Shown here piece after piece: positions 22,724-33,400 of a DNA stretch of 64,000 nt; position 1 is the stretch's first letter; each line of letters opens with the position of its first letter. The notes under the pieces are model-generated. The model did not search any database. It saw only the letters and a program-made list of their open reading frames with translations, and was not told where the DNA came from. Where the stretch lies: the NCBI GenBank assembly GCA_027627225.1, contig CM051038.1, positions 46,341,343 through 46,405,342 on the forward strand, read 5' to 3'. Source of the DNA: Congeria kusceri. Its lineage: Eukaryota; Mollusca; Bivalvia; Myida; Dreissenidae. The translations under genes and the position numbers were made by a program.

Positions 22724-23341
22724 AAAAAGTCTATATCTTGGAAAAAAATTATTTGCATTTTTTGCATGAAAAAGGGGAAATAACTCTACTCTTCGTGGTA
22801 AAATATTGCATATCAATCCCGCCAAGATATCATGGTCATTACACAAACTGTGCAAGTTTAGATACAAAGTGAAGTCTCTATGGACAATGCAGGAGAGGTT
22901 CCCTATACCAATAACTCACCCATGCTCAGGTGAGCTAAAAACTGGCTCAACCTGTGACACCTGCTTAAAACATGTGATTAAGAAACTGAATTCAATAGGA
23001 CCTGTGACAATTAAACAGTTATGAATACTCCACATTCTACAGATTGATTCCCGGTTGTTTTGAGTCAGAGTCAGAAACCAACTATATTCTGTAAGAAGTA
23101 CCAATTTAATGGAAAATAATGTGCTCCAAACTAAATTGTATTGGATCTTGAAAATTCCATTGTATCAAAGTAGTTTTAATGAGGGCAAACTGTATATGCA
23201 ATAGAAATGTTAGAAGGTAATGAAACTGCTGAAAATCTGGTAGCCTTAGAAATGAGGAAGGCTAAATCAAATTAATGCCGGTAACATACCTTGGGTATTT
23301 GCGTCCCCTGCACATCCATTACCCCTGAAATGAACATTTGA

Positions 23342-23576
23342 GGCGCGTCGTGTGAAAACCGGTCTTAATGCATTTGCGTAAAATGTCGTCCCGGATTAGC
23401 CTGACTGACTACACTTTCCGCTTTTGTGGTATTTTCTGTTTGATGGAAATCTCTTCTAAACATAAATACACTGTAGGCGGTAAGCGCCGTCCCGGATTAG
23501 CCTGTGCGGACTGCAAGGCTAATCCGGGACGACACTTTACGCACATGCATTAAGACCGGTTTTCTCACGACGCGCC
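23342..23576. mobile_element. 235-bp MITE with ~60-bp terminal inverted repeats (unit 1)
   Basis: GGCGCGTCGTGTGAAAACCG at the left pairs with CGGTTTTCTCACGACGCGCC at the right, and the complementarity runs on for about 60 bp to GTCGTCCCGGATTAGCCT. A second internal hairpin uses the same CCCGGATTAGCCT word with AGGCTAATCCGGG (near 23490-23530). No coding capacity. I recall this sequence family as very abundant in some bivalves. ACATT occurs close to both ends, but not flush, so I do not assign a target duplication. Confidence 0.82.
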
Positions 23577-24221
23577 ACATTATAAGTTTATTCACCAAGG
23601 TAAAGGGAAGCTCAGTGTAATGTATTTGATATATTAGACAGTTTCCAAAGAAGTAACACAGTAAAACTTTTTTAACTCGAAATCACTTCTAGATGACAAA
23701 ATACTTTCAAGGTTTCCATACTGAGAATCAATAAATATTTTCAAACAAGTTTTAGTTTTATTGTGCAAGTTAATAGAAATGCACAAGAAATATCAATACA
23801 TGTTTAAATATTTAATATTGTAAAAAAACAACAACACATACATGTACAATAAAACTAATAATGTACCACTATTATTCTTAAAGCATCAAAATGTTTCAAT
23901 GAACAAATTCTAAGTACAGATCAATGTTGCAAGGTTTCAATCCTACAGCTGAAATTTGTTATCTCCAAGTCATGGCGAATTCGAAATGACTTTGACACAT
24001 TCCAAGTTTGGTATATCCAAATACAGACTCTTTAAATTGTATTGGGTTAAAATGACTAAAATACACTCTCTCAAGGTATTTGAGCTATTGACTCTTAAGT
24101 CATAGATGGTTTACTGTTTGTGCCAATAATGTGGCAACACTACATCTAGCAATTATTAAGTAACTTCTGGATAACATTTACCATCCTAACTGCAGGGTCA
24201 AAACTTCACAGCACAGCAGAT

Positions 24222-24346
24222 TTACCTCATACAAAGTTTCTTGAAAACTGAACCTGTCCTGTGTTTCCACCTGAGCACCATAACTATAGCCAGTATAACA
24301 GCAACAATGGCCAGCACTATGCCAACAATGGCACCAGTAGACAAAC
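24222..24346 (-). CDS. TNFR exon 4 (membrane helix and short tail), copy 1
   Basis: Begins in phase 1 after TTGTACAG and encodes a 20-residue helix of I, V, L and A, then RWKHRTGSVFKKLCMR and TAA at 24222-24224. The stop overlaps a good donor (ATGAG|GTAAAT), so a longer tail by splicing is possible. An AATAAA on the minus strand at 23757-23762 could end a 3' UTR of about 460 bp. Identical exon at 45473-45597. Confidence 0.75.
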
Positions 24347-25512
24347 CTGTACAAAAGACAAAAGGAGTGTTACCCATATACTAAGTTGTTTCAAGAGTAT
24401 GCATTAGGCGAGTGGCTTATGTGATGACATATCGAATTAACGCAAGCCATGAGACTAATACATTCTCTTGGAACAATTGACTAGCATAATATTCCGTTAT
24501 TATATACCACTATAAACTTCAAATGTGCATTTACCTTTTTTAATTTGTTTAAAAACTACAATAATGACCCAAATGGTATGCCATATTTTGATTTCGTATG
24601 ACGCGTTCAAATAATATTTATGACGTCGTCATGCAAACAAACCAGAAACGATGCGAAACAAAAACATGGCATTTCTATGAACTCTTAAATTTTGTGGATT
24701 TAGCAACATTGACAATTGCTGTATTTTTCTGTTATGCGAAGTCTCTTTGGTTTTTGTGTGTGTTGGGGATTTGGCATAGTAGTTTTTTTTATAGTAATGC
24801 GGAAATGGAACAATAGAGGATTTTGAGGATTTGTGAGGATTAAAATCATAAAAATGGCGGCGTTCGTAGTGGTCGTGTTGCAGGTCAGAAGTTAAACAGT
24901 CAGATGCTGCTGTCGTAAATGTTGGTTGAAAACTCCGTTTAACTTGAAGGTTGTGAATTGTAAAGACATTGCAGCTCACATTCAATGTGGTGTCCGCATT
25001 TAAAGTGACGCTTTAGTTTAGGGCCAGGTATAGATTATATTAAAATTCTGTTTACACATCTCTATGATGACATTATTAAAAAGTAGTCCAGCTAGTGTGA
25101 TAACTCAAGATCGGAAAAATAGCGAGTAGCGTAATACGGGATTTTTTTCTGTTGACATATATTTCACCGATCGATAAAGCATGCATTTTGTTAAGATTTT
25201 TAACAGGTATATAATAATAAAGCTTATTAAACAGTTTTTAAAAAATCTTTAAAAAATATACAGATTTATCTCACATATTTTTTATGTTAAATGTTTTATC
25301 TAAACCCTTTGTCCTAGAAATGCTTCCTTTAATTAATTCCATGCAATTCTGGCACAAATATATGTTGGGTGAAATAATATACAGAACTATTTGTTGTGTT
25401 GGATGTATTATAAAAGTTTCTTTATAAGCCATGACAAGATTTACATATCTTTCAAACAAAGTAGACAACCTAAGGACCGTGATGCAATATGACAGTAAAA
25501 AGGTTGTAATAC

Positions 25513-25689
25513 CATGTTGCTGGTCGCTGGATACACAGATGGTGTTGTTGACAGCATTGCAGCTGCTTGCTTCCACCTGTTCCTCACCACACATGCTGCA
25601 CCTCTGGCAAGGATCGATGCTGGAACTGTTATCGGAGTATGTTTGCCCTGGTATGCACTGCTCACACGTCGTGTTGTTGAACTTATCAG
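25513..25689 (-). CDS. TNFR exon 3 (cysteine-rich repeat), copy 1
   Basis: 177 bp, phase 1 to phase 1. CEQCIPGQTYSD, CQRCSMC, SSCNAVNNTIC is a textbook TNFR cysteine-rich repeat with an N-glycosylation-type NNT at both ends. Identical exon at 46764-46940. Confidence 0.87.
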
Positions 25690-25783
25690 CTACAAGACAT
25701 AGACATTTTGTATGTTTCACAAAAATTAGCTTAAACGGCCAAACAATGGCTCAGCATATTAATTATCAGGAATTCCATCGTAA

Positions 25784-26665
25784 GGCTGCTTTTCCATATG
25801 TCCATATCCACACCCGCATTGCGCAAATTGGCATCCGCAAAAAAAAACCAACAGTGGGACTGCTTCCTTGTGTCCGCAGTCCGTATCCACAAAGCGTTTC
25901 CGCAAAAGCCGTCTGCAAAAAATTGCTTGGTGACGACATGGTATCTAACATAGCATATTGAACAAAAAGTTGTTATAAGTATGTTGTGACATGGGATAAG
26001 TAGCAGAACTAGTCTAAAGACACTCGACTAACTCACCTAAGACTCACTGAGTATAATGCACCCCGGGTTTGGGGGGGAGGGGCTGGGGAGGGAGCAGCGG
26101 GCTGACCCCGGGGAATTTGATTTTGACAAATTTTATTTTTGGGGGTCTAATTCCCCTCCCTGGAGACAAGCATTTTCTGCTAAATCCCCACAGTGAGAGA
26201 TGCTTGGGTTCCCAATATTAGCTGGATCTAAAATCTGACTAAGTCTATTTCCCGGGACATAGAATTTTTCCATGTGTCAAATTCCCACCTGTCGAGAATC
26301 GCTTTCAGTCTAAAGTCCCGTATATACCCGCCGCTACCACATGTGGGAAAATATTGATAGGTGTATAATAACTAGGTAAAAACTATAAAACTTTAAATGA
26401 GTCATGACTGACGTTGAAGATATAAATGTTTTCTATTGTTGCAAATCTACGCCCTGTGTATGTTTTCGCATAATGGCATAAATATTTGCAGCCGACTTAT
26501 TAAAAAAATCTAGTTCTTCTTACTCACGTATGGTAACTATAATTTGGAAATATGAAGAAAACTAAAATATTCTACAATTATGCGGATTCATAGAAAAGCG
26601 CCTTCTGCATAATATTTATGCGGATACCGATACTGATGCAGATACGGACATATGGAAAAGAGGCC
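25784..26665. mobile_element. Non-autonomous PIF/Harbinger-like element (unit 1)
   Basis: 882 bp with terminal inverted repeats GGCTGCTTTTCCATATGTCC (left) and, read inward from the right, GGCCTCTTTTCCATATGTCC, flanked by TAA on both sides (25781-25783, 26666-26668). A 3-bp TAA/TTA target and GG-starting ends are hallmarks of PIF/Harbinger. No transposase ORF; it sits in TNFR intron 2. Confidence 0.72.
26065..26093 (+). other. G-quadruplex-capable G-runs (unit 1)
   Basis: Five G-runs of 3-7 (GGG, GGGGGGG, GGGG, GGGG, GGG) with loops of one to three bases. On the sense (minus) strand of the TNFR gene this is a C-tract; the quadruplex would form on the non-gene strand. Same at 47316-47344. Confidence 0.6.
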
Positions 26666-26959
26666 TAATGGTCACCGTGCAGGTACAAAAGCGCTTAAAG
26701 ATGTCCTTGCGTGTGTCTACAATTCATACGTATTTGAATCATTTAGCCAAACAACTTTTAGTAAATAATCAAGCAGACCACACTTCATCTTAATAATACA
26801 TTACTACTATCTATATTCATACTGTACATGGAAGATAAATTCTGTCGCAATGCACAGTGTCAAAAAAGATTGAGTCTCCTCTATGCATGCTTGTTAAGAG
26901 GAGGTATGATTTCAGTAACATGACCCATGACCCCAGATAGGTTTTGGTGCAGAGCGCAA

Positions 26960-27271
26960 GGTATCCGGACAAAATCCCTCCCGGACATAATCCCTTCCGC
27001 TCATAATAATCCCTACCCAATAAATATTTACAATATTAAAATTGATTGCAAAAATAAAAGGTTGTAATAAAAATATTTATGCCTTATTTAGCATTTAGAA
27101 TGGTAATTCTTGCATTAATAATTAACTTGTATAATTTAATTAAAAAACATTAAGAATCTCTGTTATCAGTGGGGGATTTTGTCCGGGGTGTAAAATTATC
27201 GAGAGGGATTATGTCCGGGTATGCAAAAATGAGCTGGAGGGATTTTGTCCAGGAGGGATTATGTCCGGGAG
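26960..27271. mobile_element. Second foldback-like element (unit 1)
   Basis: Left arm starts GGTATCCGGACAAAA (26960-26974) and holds CGGACAAAATCCCTCC and CGGACATAATCCC; the right arm (about 27171-27271) holds the complements GGGGGATTTTGTCCGG, GAGGGATTATGTCCGG, GGAGGGATTTTGTCC and GGAGGGATTATGTCCGGG. The centre is AT-rich, about 160 bp. Located in TNFR intron 2. Confidence 0.62.
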
Positions 27272-27648
27272 CGTAAATGTACACTACAACCAGAACTTAT
27301 GGGAGTAAAATAATATGCACAGTCAGTCGAACAAGTTTGGGGGATTAATGTTGTTTCAATCCGCAATTCATTGGTTTGCTTAAAATTGCAAAAGAATACA
27401 ATGGAGCAACCTAGAATAATGCAGTAGATATTTCAAGATCACAAATGTATTAAATAAAAAATTTCTACATATTCCAAATTCTTGCAGGCGATTATTATTT
27501 GTGGGTCTGTTTTTCATTTTCTAAGTGTATGAAACAATTTGAAATTGTGTATGTAAAGGTTCACCCTTATTTGATTTTCTTTGCATAACTTGAGAATTCC
27601 TGTGCGTGAATCACACATATACGCATCTGATCTCATAGTTATTCTTAC

Positions 27649-28072
27649 AAAGTTTCAACACGCCTTTCCCAGGGGGACAAGCGGATACAGGCCTACACAC
27701 AGGGTAAGGACCCTGCTCCATCCAGTAGCCATTGATGCAGCCACATTTGAGGTTCGCAGTGCTCGAGCAGTTTTCGATGGGGACCATCCTGGCCTCCCGA
27801 CCGTTGTTACCTGGGCACTCGGTGGAACACAGCGCACAGGAGTGAACAATGTTGTACTGGGGCTGATAGGTTCCAGGTGGGCAAGGCAAACATTCATCTT
27901 GCTGGGCATGGGACGTGCAGTCGCTCATCCAAAATGTTCCTGGTGAGCATTTCAAGCACAGCAGTCCTGAAGAACGTTTATGGTAGTTCTCAGTCTGCCC
28001 TTGCACTAGTCCAGCAAACAGCAGAAATGGGACACAGAATGCTGTTATGCTCTTTCTCCTGATTTGATGTAT
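27649..28072 (-). CDS. TNFR exon 2 (signal peptide and first cysteine-rich repeats), copy 1
   Basis: 424 bp, entering in phase 0 and leaving in phase 1. It encodes a basic n-region (IRRK), a hydrophobic core (AFCVPFLLFAGLV) and QGQ at the likely cleavage site, then cysteine pairs in TNFR spacing: CLKCSPGTF, DECLPCPPGTY, HSCALCSTECPG, ENCSSTANLKCGC, VCRPVSACPPG. Identical exon at 48900-49323. Confidence 0.85.
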
Positions 28073-28267
28073 CTGCAATTAAAAACAAAACAACATGTAA
28101 ACTCTTCATCAGAAGTCAAATGTACATATAAAACTGAACAGACATGATACTGTTAGCAGAAAACCAGTGTTCTGGAGAGGTATCACGTAAAGTGAGACAC
28201 TTGTCTCACAGCTCATGAAAAATGTGGACATTTCCAATTTTTTTGAGACACAAACAAAATACGCCTA

Positions 28268-29254
28268 GCCTCAGGGTACCGATTCTCGAACGGTACTATC
28301 TCTCGAACTATTTTTATTATTTATAAAACTTATTAACATGTGAATCATTGACACTAAAATATGATGTCGTTTTAAGTAAGTCTAATATACACATGTTGTA
28401 TTGGAAAACTCATAACTTCACAGCCTCTTTTTCGGTAGCACATCTGCAGACGAAGTTTTATTTAGCTACAAAAAGTTTAAGTATGTGACCGGGAAATGTC
28501 GGGTTTCCTTTAGTAAAATCGTTCTTTGTCTCAAAAGTAGTATTGGTTTTAAGATTTAAACACTTAGAACAAAGCTGTCATTCAACATTTAGGCCTTTTA
28601 CTTTGTTTACAACTGTCAAAATGACGTATTTATCACAATAATGCTGTTAAAGCGCTCTACTTTAGATTTGATTAGGTTACACACAACTACGTTATTTTTT
28701 ATTTAATTTGGGTTACATACAATTACTGGTATTTGTATTGGTCATTGAATAATGAAAGTATTTCCCTAGACGATATGTTGGAGTCTCTTTTACTCAGTTT
28801 TGATCTACACATGGTATTAGTTAGAGAAAAAAAACTGTCAATATGTGATCAGTATGATGTCAAGTAGAGTGATATAATTATATTTATTTGTTATATGACA
28901 TGTTCTGCATTATCTGTAGTTTATGTGAAAAAAAATCATCAGTAGTAATACTGCACTTCATTTACGATGTAAATACATTGATTTTACCTGTTACATGTGT
29001 GTTGGAACTTTTTGTTGACCCGAATGAATGAACGTTCGACAATTGGTTCCAAACCGGTTCAAAAATTTAAACATAGGTGACTTGGTAAACGGTAAGGTGG
29101 TGTTATCAACTGATATTTTCGCGAATTTTTGTAGTTTTAGAAAGAGTAATGTTTTGTTTGATATGCTAATGTAAATATTTTTCAAGAACTTAAAACAATT
29201 TTATATATTTAACCAAACTTAGAAAAAATTGTTCGAGAATTGGTACCCCGAGGC
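28268..29254. mobile_element. TA-flanked TIR element, possibly Tc1/mariner-like (unit 1)
   Basis: 987 bp with 24-bp inverted ends: GCCTCAGGGTACCGATTCTC on the left and, inward from the right, GCCTCGGGGTACCAATTCTC, two mismatches in 24. Both sides are flanked by TA (28266-28267, 29255-29256), the target used by the Tc1/mariner group. No transposase ORF. Located in TNFR intron 1 region. Confidence 0.65.
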
Positions 29255-29431
29255 TACAATTTCCTACAAATGATAAAATCAATAACAATATTTATTTACC
29301 TTGCCTAGTTGTGTCTTGTATAAGTGTCAGTGGTTGGTATGAGTTTAACCAACAGCAGTTAACATTAGAAACACAGTTAATGTTATTTTTTTAAATTTTA
29401 TAAACTGTTCAACACAAAAAACTGACATCAC

Positions 29432-29928
29432 TGTAGCATGGGTTTTATTAATTTTAATAGATACAAAAGAGACCTGAAATAAACATATAACAATTATAAA
29501 GTAATATTTAAATAATGTAAATACATTATTAATTATAGTCAATTTAAATGCAATATAACACAATACAATTATTTGGACAGGTCAGGGAGGGAATACCTAC
29601 CAGAGCACAAATCTAATTATAAAATATACAAGTATACAACAATATCAACTTCTTCTCTTCACATCTGACTTTGGAATGAACACATAATTTTCACCTTTCA
29701 CACACCATTCACTCACTCATCCATAATTCAGCCAATCATATTCTTTTAAAACAAGATAATACTTGCTGGTCAATATTGGAAAAAGGATTAGTGCAAATCT
29801 GGTTTTTGGCTAAAGTTTAAAGCAGTGTTCTCACTGTAAAATGTGTTATTGATAAATTAACCTTTTGTGACTATATTAAAGTTGTATGTGGCACATTTTA
29901 AAATAAACAATAGTTAACCTATATTACA
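29432..29928 (-). repeat. 3' LTR of element B (C type)
   Basis: 497 bp, TG...CA. It points toward TNFR copy 1 exon 2, whose start is 1.36 kb downstream on the same strand, so it could act as a promoter for the orphan exons. Polypurine tract at 29929-29943. Confidence 0.9.
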
Positions 29929-30461
29929 TATTCCCCCTCCTTAAACTAGAAATGGCTCCTGTCATTTCATAATACTAAGTTATCATTTACAAAAATTCAG
30001 TATGTACCATAATATACAATAAAGAATTACATTTGGATACATCACTACTGATATCTGAAATGTAGCAGTAGGAATACCAACATAAACAGTAATATCAGCC
30101 TTCAAGTAACAAATTATAAATATTTGTCACATGACCATGGCATATGCCAACAGTTTGGATCAGCAAAGGCAGGCCAAATAATGAAAATAATTGCATTATA
30201 TTGTATGTGAATTTGTTTTTCATTAAGACAGCAAGAGGTGTCTTTAAGAAAGTGTCGCATACAAAACAATGACAAGCAAATTTAAGAGCAAAGATAAAAT
30301 ATCATTTTTATTGTTACAGTTTTTGTAGTCCATTGCACCAAATAAGTTTATGTACAAACTTGTTTAAAATTCAATAAAATTATCAAGAGACTGAACTTAC
30401 CATAGTGAACAACAGCTGAAATATTATAATATTTCACACTATTAACATTCATGTGTTATTA

Positions 30462-33400
30462 TTAAATAAATATTTCCTGTTCACTAATCTGTTGACCAAA
30501 TACCCACTGGCCATAACGATTTGGTTCATGCCTTGTTCGTGTGGAACGACGGATAGGTTCAGCACTTTTGTTTGATAGTGGACTTTCTGTATCATGTGGA
30601 AGACTCTGTGAGTCTGATTGCTCATCTGAGTACACTATGGGTAAATCAGGAGCCCCATGATTGACACTACTACTGCTGTTACTACTGTTATTCAACTGAT
30701 GTGTACTATACAATTCAGTGTCAGAAGCAGAATCAGTAGGTTTCTTTATTTTGTGATTTTGAAGTGCAACGTCCTTGTTTAGGATGTTTCCGTAATGGTG
30801 GAATGATGTAGGGCTGAGATACATCAGTTTCCTCACCATCGGAATCAGGAACATCAGAAGATGTACTCTTCACAACTTTGGATTTAACCTTCTTAGAAAC
30901 TTTGGGGTCAACCTGCTTGGAATTGTGAGACTCTACCCTTGAAGGGATACTGTTAAATGGCAACAGCATGTTTCTGTGAAGGATACGGGTGGATCCTTTC
31001 CCCATTTCCAACTTAACATGGTACACAGGAATATCATTATCAGGTACTTTAGTTACAAGATAAGGTTCTCTTGCCGATGTATCTGCAAGTTTATTTTTCC
31101 CTTTTAGACCAACATTTCTGACCAAGACTCTATCACCCACTTCTAAACTAGAATGTTTAACCTTCTGGTCATAAGCCTGCTTATTTGTATTCTTGGACTT
31201 ATTGGCTTCATTGGATGCTACCTCATAGGCAAACTTCATTCGTTCAGATAGAGATTTTGCATAGGACGTTGCATTAGTTGTAGCACTAGTGGTATCAGTA
31301 CTTATTCCAAGAAATGCAGTTGCATCATTTTTGGTAGCATTATAAGCATGCACTAGAGGAGCATCATAGCTTTTCCAGTCAGACTTTTGTTCAACTGGTA
31401 AGGTTCCCAACAGTCTTATTAATGTCTGGTTAAATCTTTCTGCAGCACCATTACCCATTGGGTGATACGGTGTAGTCTTAGATTTTTTTATACCTGTCAA
31501 TTTACAGAGTTCAGCAATGGTTTTGCCTACAAAATTGCTTCCTTGATCACTATGAAGTTGTTCTGGAAACCCATAATGGACAAAGAAATTGTCATACAGT
31601 GCTTTAGCTGTTGTACTGGCTTTTTGGTTATGGCATGGAACTGCTTGTGCATAGCGAGTGAAATGGTCCACTATGACCAGAACATCTTCATAGCCACCTT
31701 TTGACTTTTCCAGAGATAGGAAATCAATACTGACCAATTCCATAGGTCTGGTTGTGAAAATTGGTACCAACTCTGCAGCTGGTTTAATAGGTGTCTTGAA
31801 AGAAACACAACGATCACAATTTTCAATCATTTGGGTTCCATTTTGTTCAAGACCAGGCCAATAGAAACGATTTCTTGCAAGCCAAAGACTTTTGTCCTTA
31901 CCAGGATGACCTACATTGTTGTGGATACCTGCCAATGCAACATCACGGTGTGTTGTGGGGATTACAAGCTGATTTGACCTTTTGATCATCAAGAACAGTA
32001 GTTCGATATAAAATTCCATCTGCTAACTGCAACTTATTCCACTGTCTGAAGTATTTCTGAACTTCTTTGGGTTCTATACTCAAGTCATTTCCTCTTGGAT
32101 GAAAACCACTGTTTAGCAACTCAATTACCCTAGACAACACAGGATCTTGTGATTGTTCCACACGCCAGTCCAGATTTTGGAAACCCTGAACATTCAAGTT
32201 CTCACGGGTCGAATGAGGACATGAAAATGTTAAAGTTTCTGAGAAAGGAACAACGGTAGATGCCGAGTTGCAAATTGCAGTGACCACCTCATTAGACAAG
32301 GAAGGATGACGAGAAAGACTGTCAGCATCAGTGTTGTGTTTACCAGACTTGTATGAAATAGTGAAATCAAAGGAAGATAAAGCGGCAATCCATCTTTGGC
32401 TGGTAGCATCAAGTTTTGCTTTTGTGAGAACATAGGTAAGAGGATTGTTGTCAGTAACAACTTCAAACTTGTGACCTTGCAAATAGTCAGTAAATTTGTC
32501 AGAAATAGCCCACTTCATGGCTAAAAATTCTCTCTTATGTGCTGGATAATTTTTTTCGCTAGGACGGAGACCGCGACTCGCATAGGCTATAACCTTTTCA
32601 ATACCATCTTGTTTTTGATACAGGACTGCACCCAAACCGTACCCACTTGGATCAGTGTGTAAGATAAATGGCATATCATAATTAGCATAGGCTAGAATTG
32701 GTGGCTGCATTAAGGCTTGTTTTACCTGTTGAAATGCCTTTTGCTGAACATCACCCCATGTCCAAGGAACTTGACACACCTTCCTTTTCTTAGATTTCTT
32801 TGGACCTGTTTCATGACCTTGAAGAAGAGCATTAAGAGGTTGGACAATTTTGGAAAAGTCTTTTATAAAGCGACGGTAATAGCCAATGAAACCAAGGAAT
32901 TGCCTCAGTTCTTTTACATTAGTGGGAATTGGCCATGATTTGACTGCTGACACCTTTTCAGGATCAGTCTCAGCACCTTTTGCAGATACCACATGTCCTA
33001 AATAGGTAACACCTTTTGCAGATACCACATGTCCTAAATAGGTAACTGAGGTCTTGAAAAACTCACATTTGTGGAAGGCTTAAGTATGAGATTATGTTGA
33101 CTTAAACGTTCAAAAACAAATTCCAACCGATCAACATGCTCCTGGAATGTTTTAGAAAACACTAAAATATCGTCGAGAAAGATCAGACAGTCACGCAAAT
33201 GCATTTCTCCCATGCATTTTTCCATCAGACGTTGGAAAGTAGCAGGAGCATTTGTCAACCCAAAACCTAAACGATTGTATTCAAAAAATCCTAGATTCCC
33301 CACTGAAAAAGCAGTTTTAGCTTTATCTGACTCTTCTATTTCCACTTGCCAATATCCAGAACGTAAATCAAGTTTTGAAAAGAATTTTGAACCACTAAGA

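Larger units (their letters stand above)
24222..28072 (-). pseudogene. TNF-receptor-superfamily gene copy 1, lacks first exon
   Basis: Three minus-strand exons (27649-28072, 25513-25689, 24222-24346) are identical to those of copy 2. Splice sites: acceptor AATTGCAG before 28072, donor TTT|GTAAGA after 27649, acceptor CTTGTAG before 25689, donor ATG|GTATTA after 25513, acceptor TTGTACAG before 24346; the joins are phase 1 throughout. The duplicated unit does not contain the start exon found at 59261-59269, and exon 2 has no ATG before the signal peptide. Copy 1 therefore cannot make a secreted receptor alone. It could be used only if spliced to the far upstream exon 1, or if the same-strand LTR at 29432-29928 supplied a transcript and a new start. 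I call it an orphan exon block rather than a proven dead gene. Confidence 0.68.

Noticed and set aside
22248..22769. 173-residue cysteine-containing repeat protein
   Set aside because: It is one frame of the 32-bp minisatellite; the other two forward frames are equally open and give the same peptide set.
24854..24895. ATGGCGGCGTTC with a following CAG|GTCAGA, like a first exon
   Set aside because: Only ten codons, on the strand opposite the TNFR gene within its intron; no continuation found.
25431..25961. Plus-strand ORF of 176 codons
   Set aside because: It is the antisense of TNFR exon 3 plus PIF/Harbinger end sequence; the minus strand explains the codon pattern.
27581..27946. Plus-strand ORF of 121 codons
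   Set aside because: Antisense of TNFR exon 2, with regular cysteines only on the minus strand.
28980..29000. Alternative TNFR first exon ending CAG|GTAAAA
   Set aside because: It lies in the TA-flanked transposon and its ATG is followed at once by TAA.
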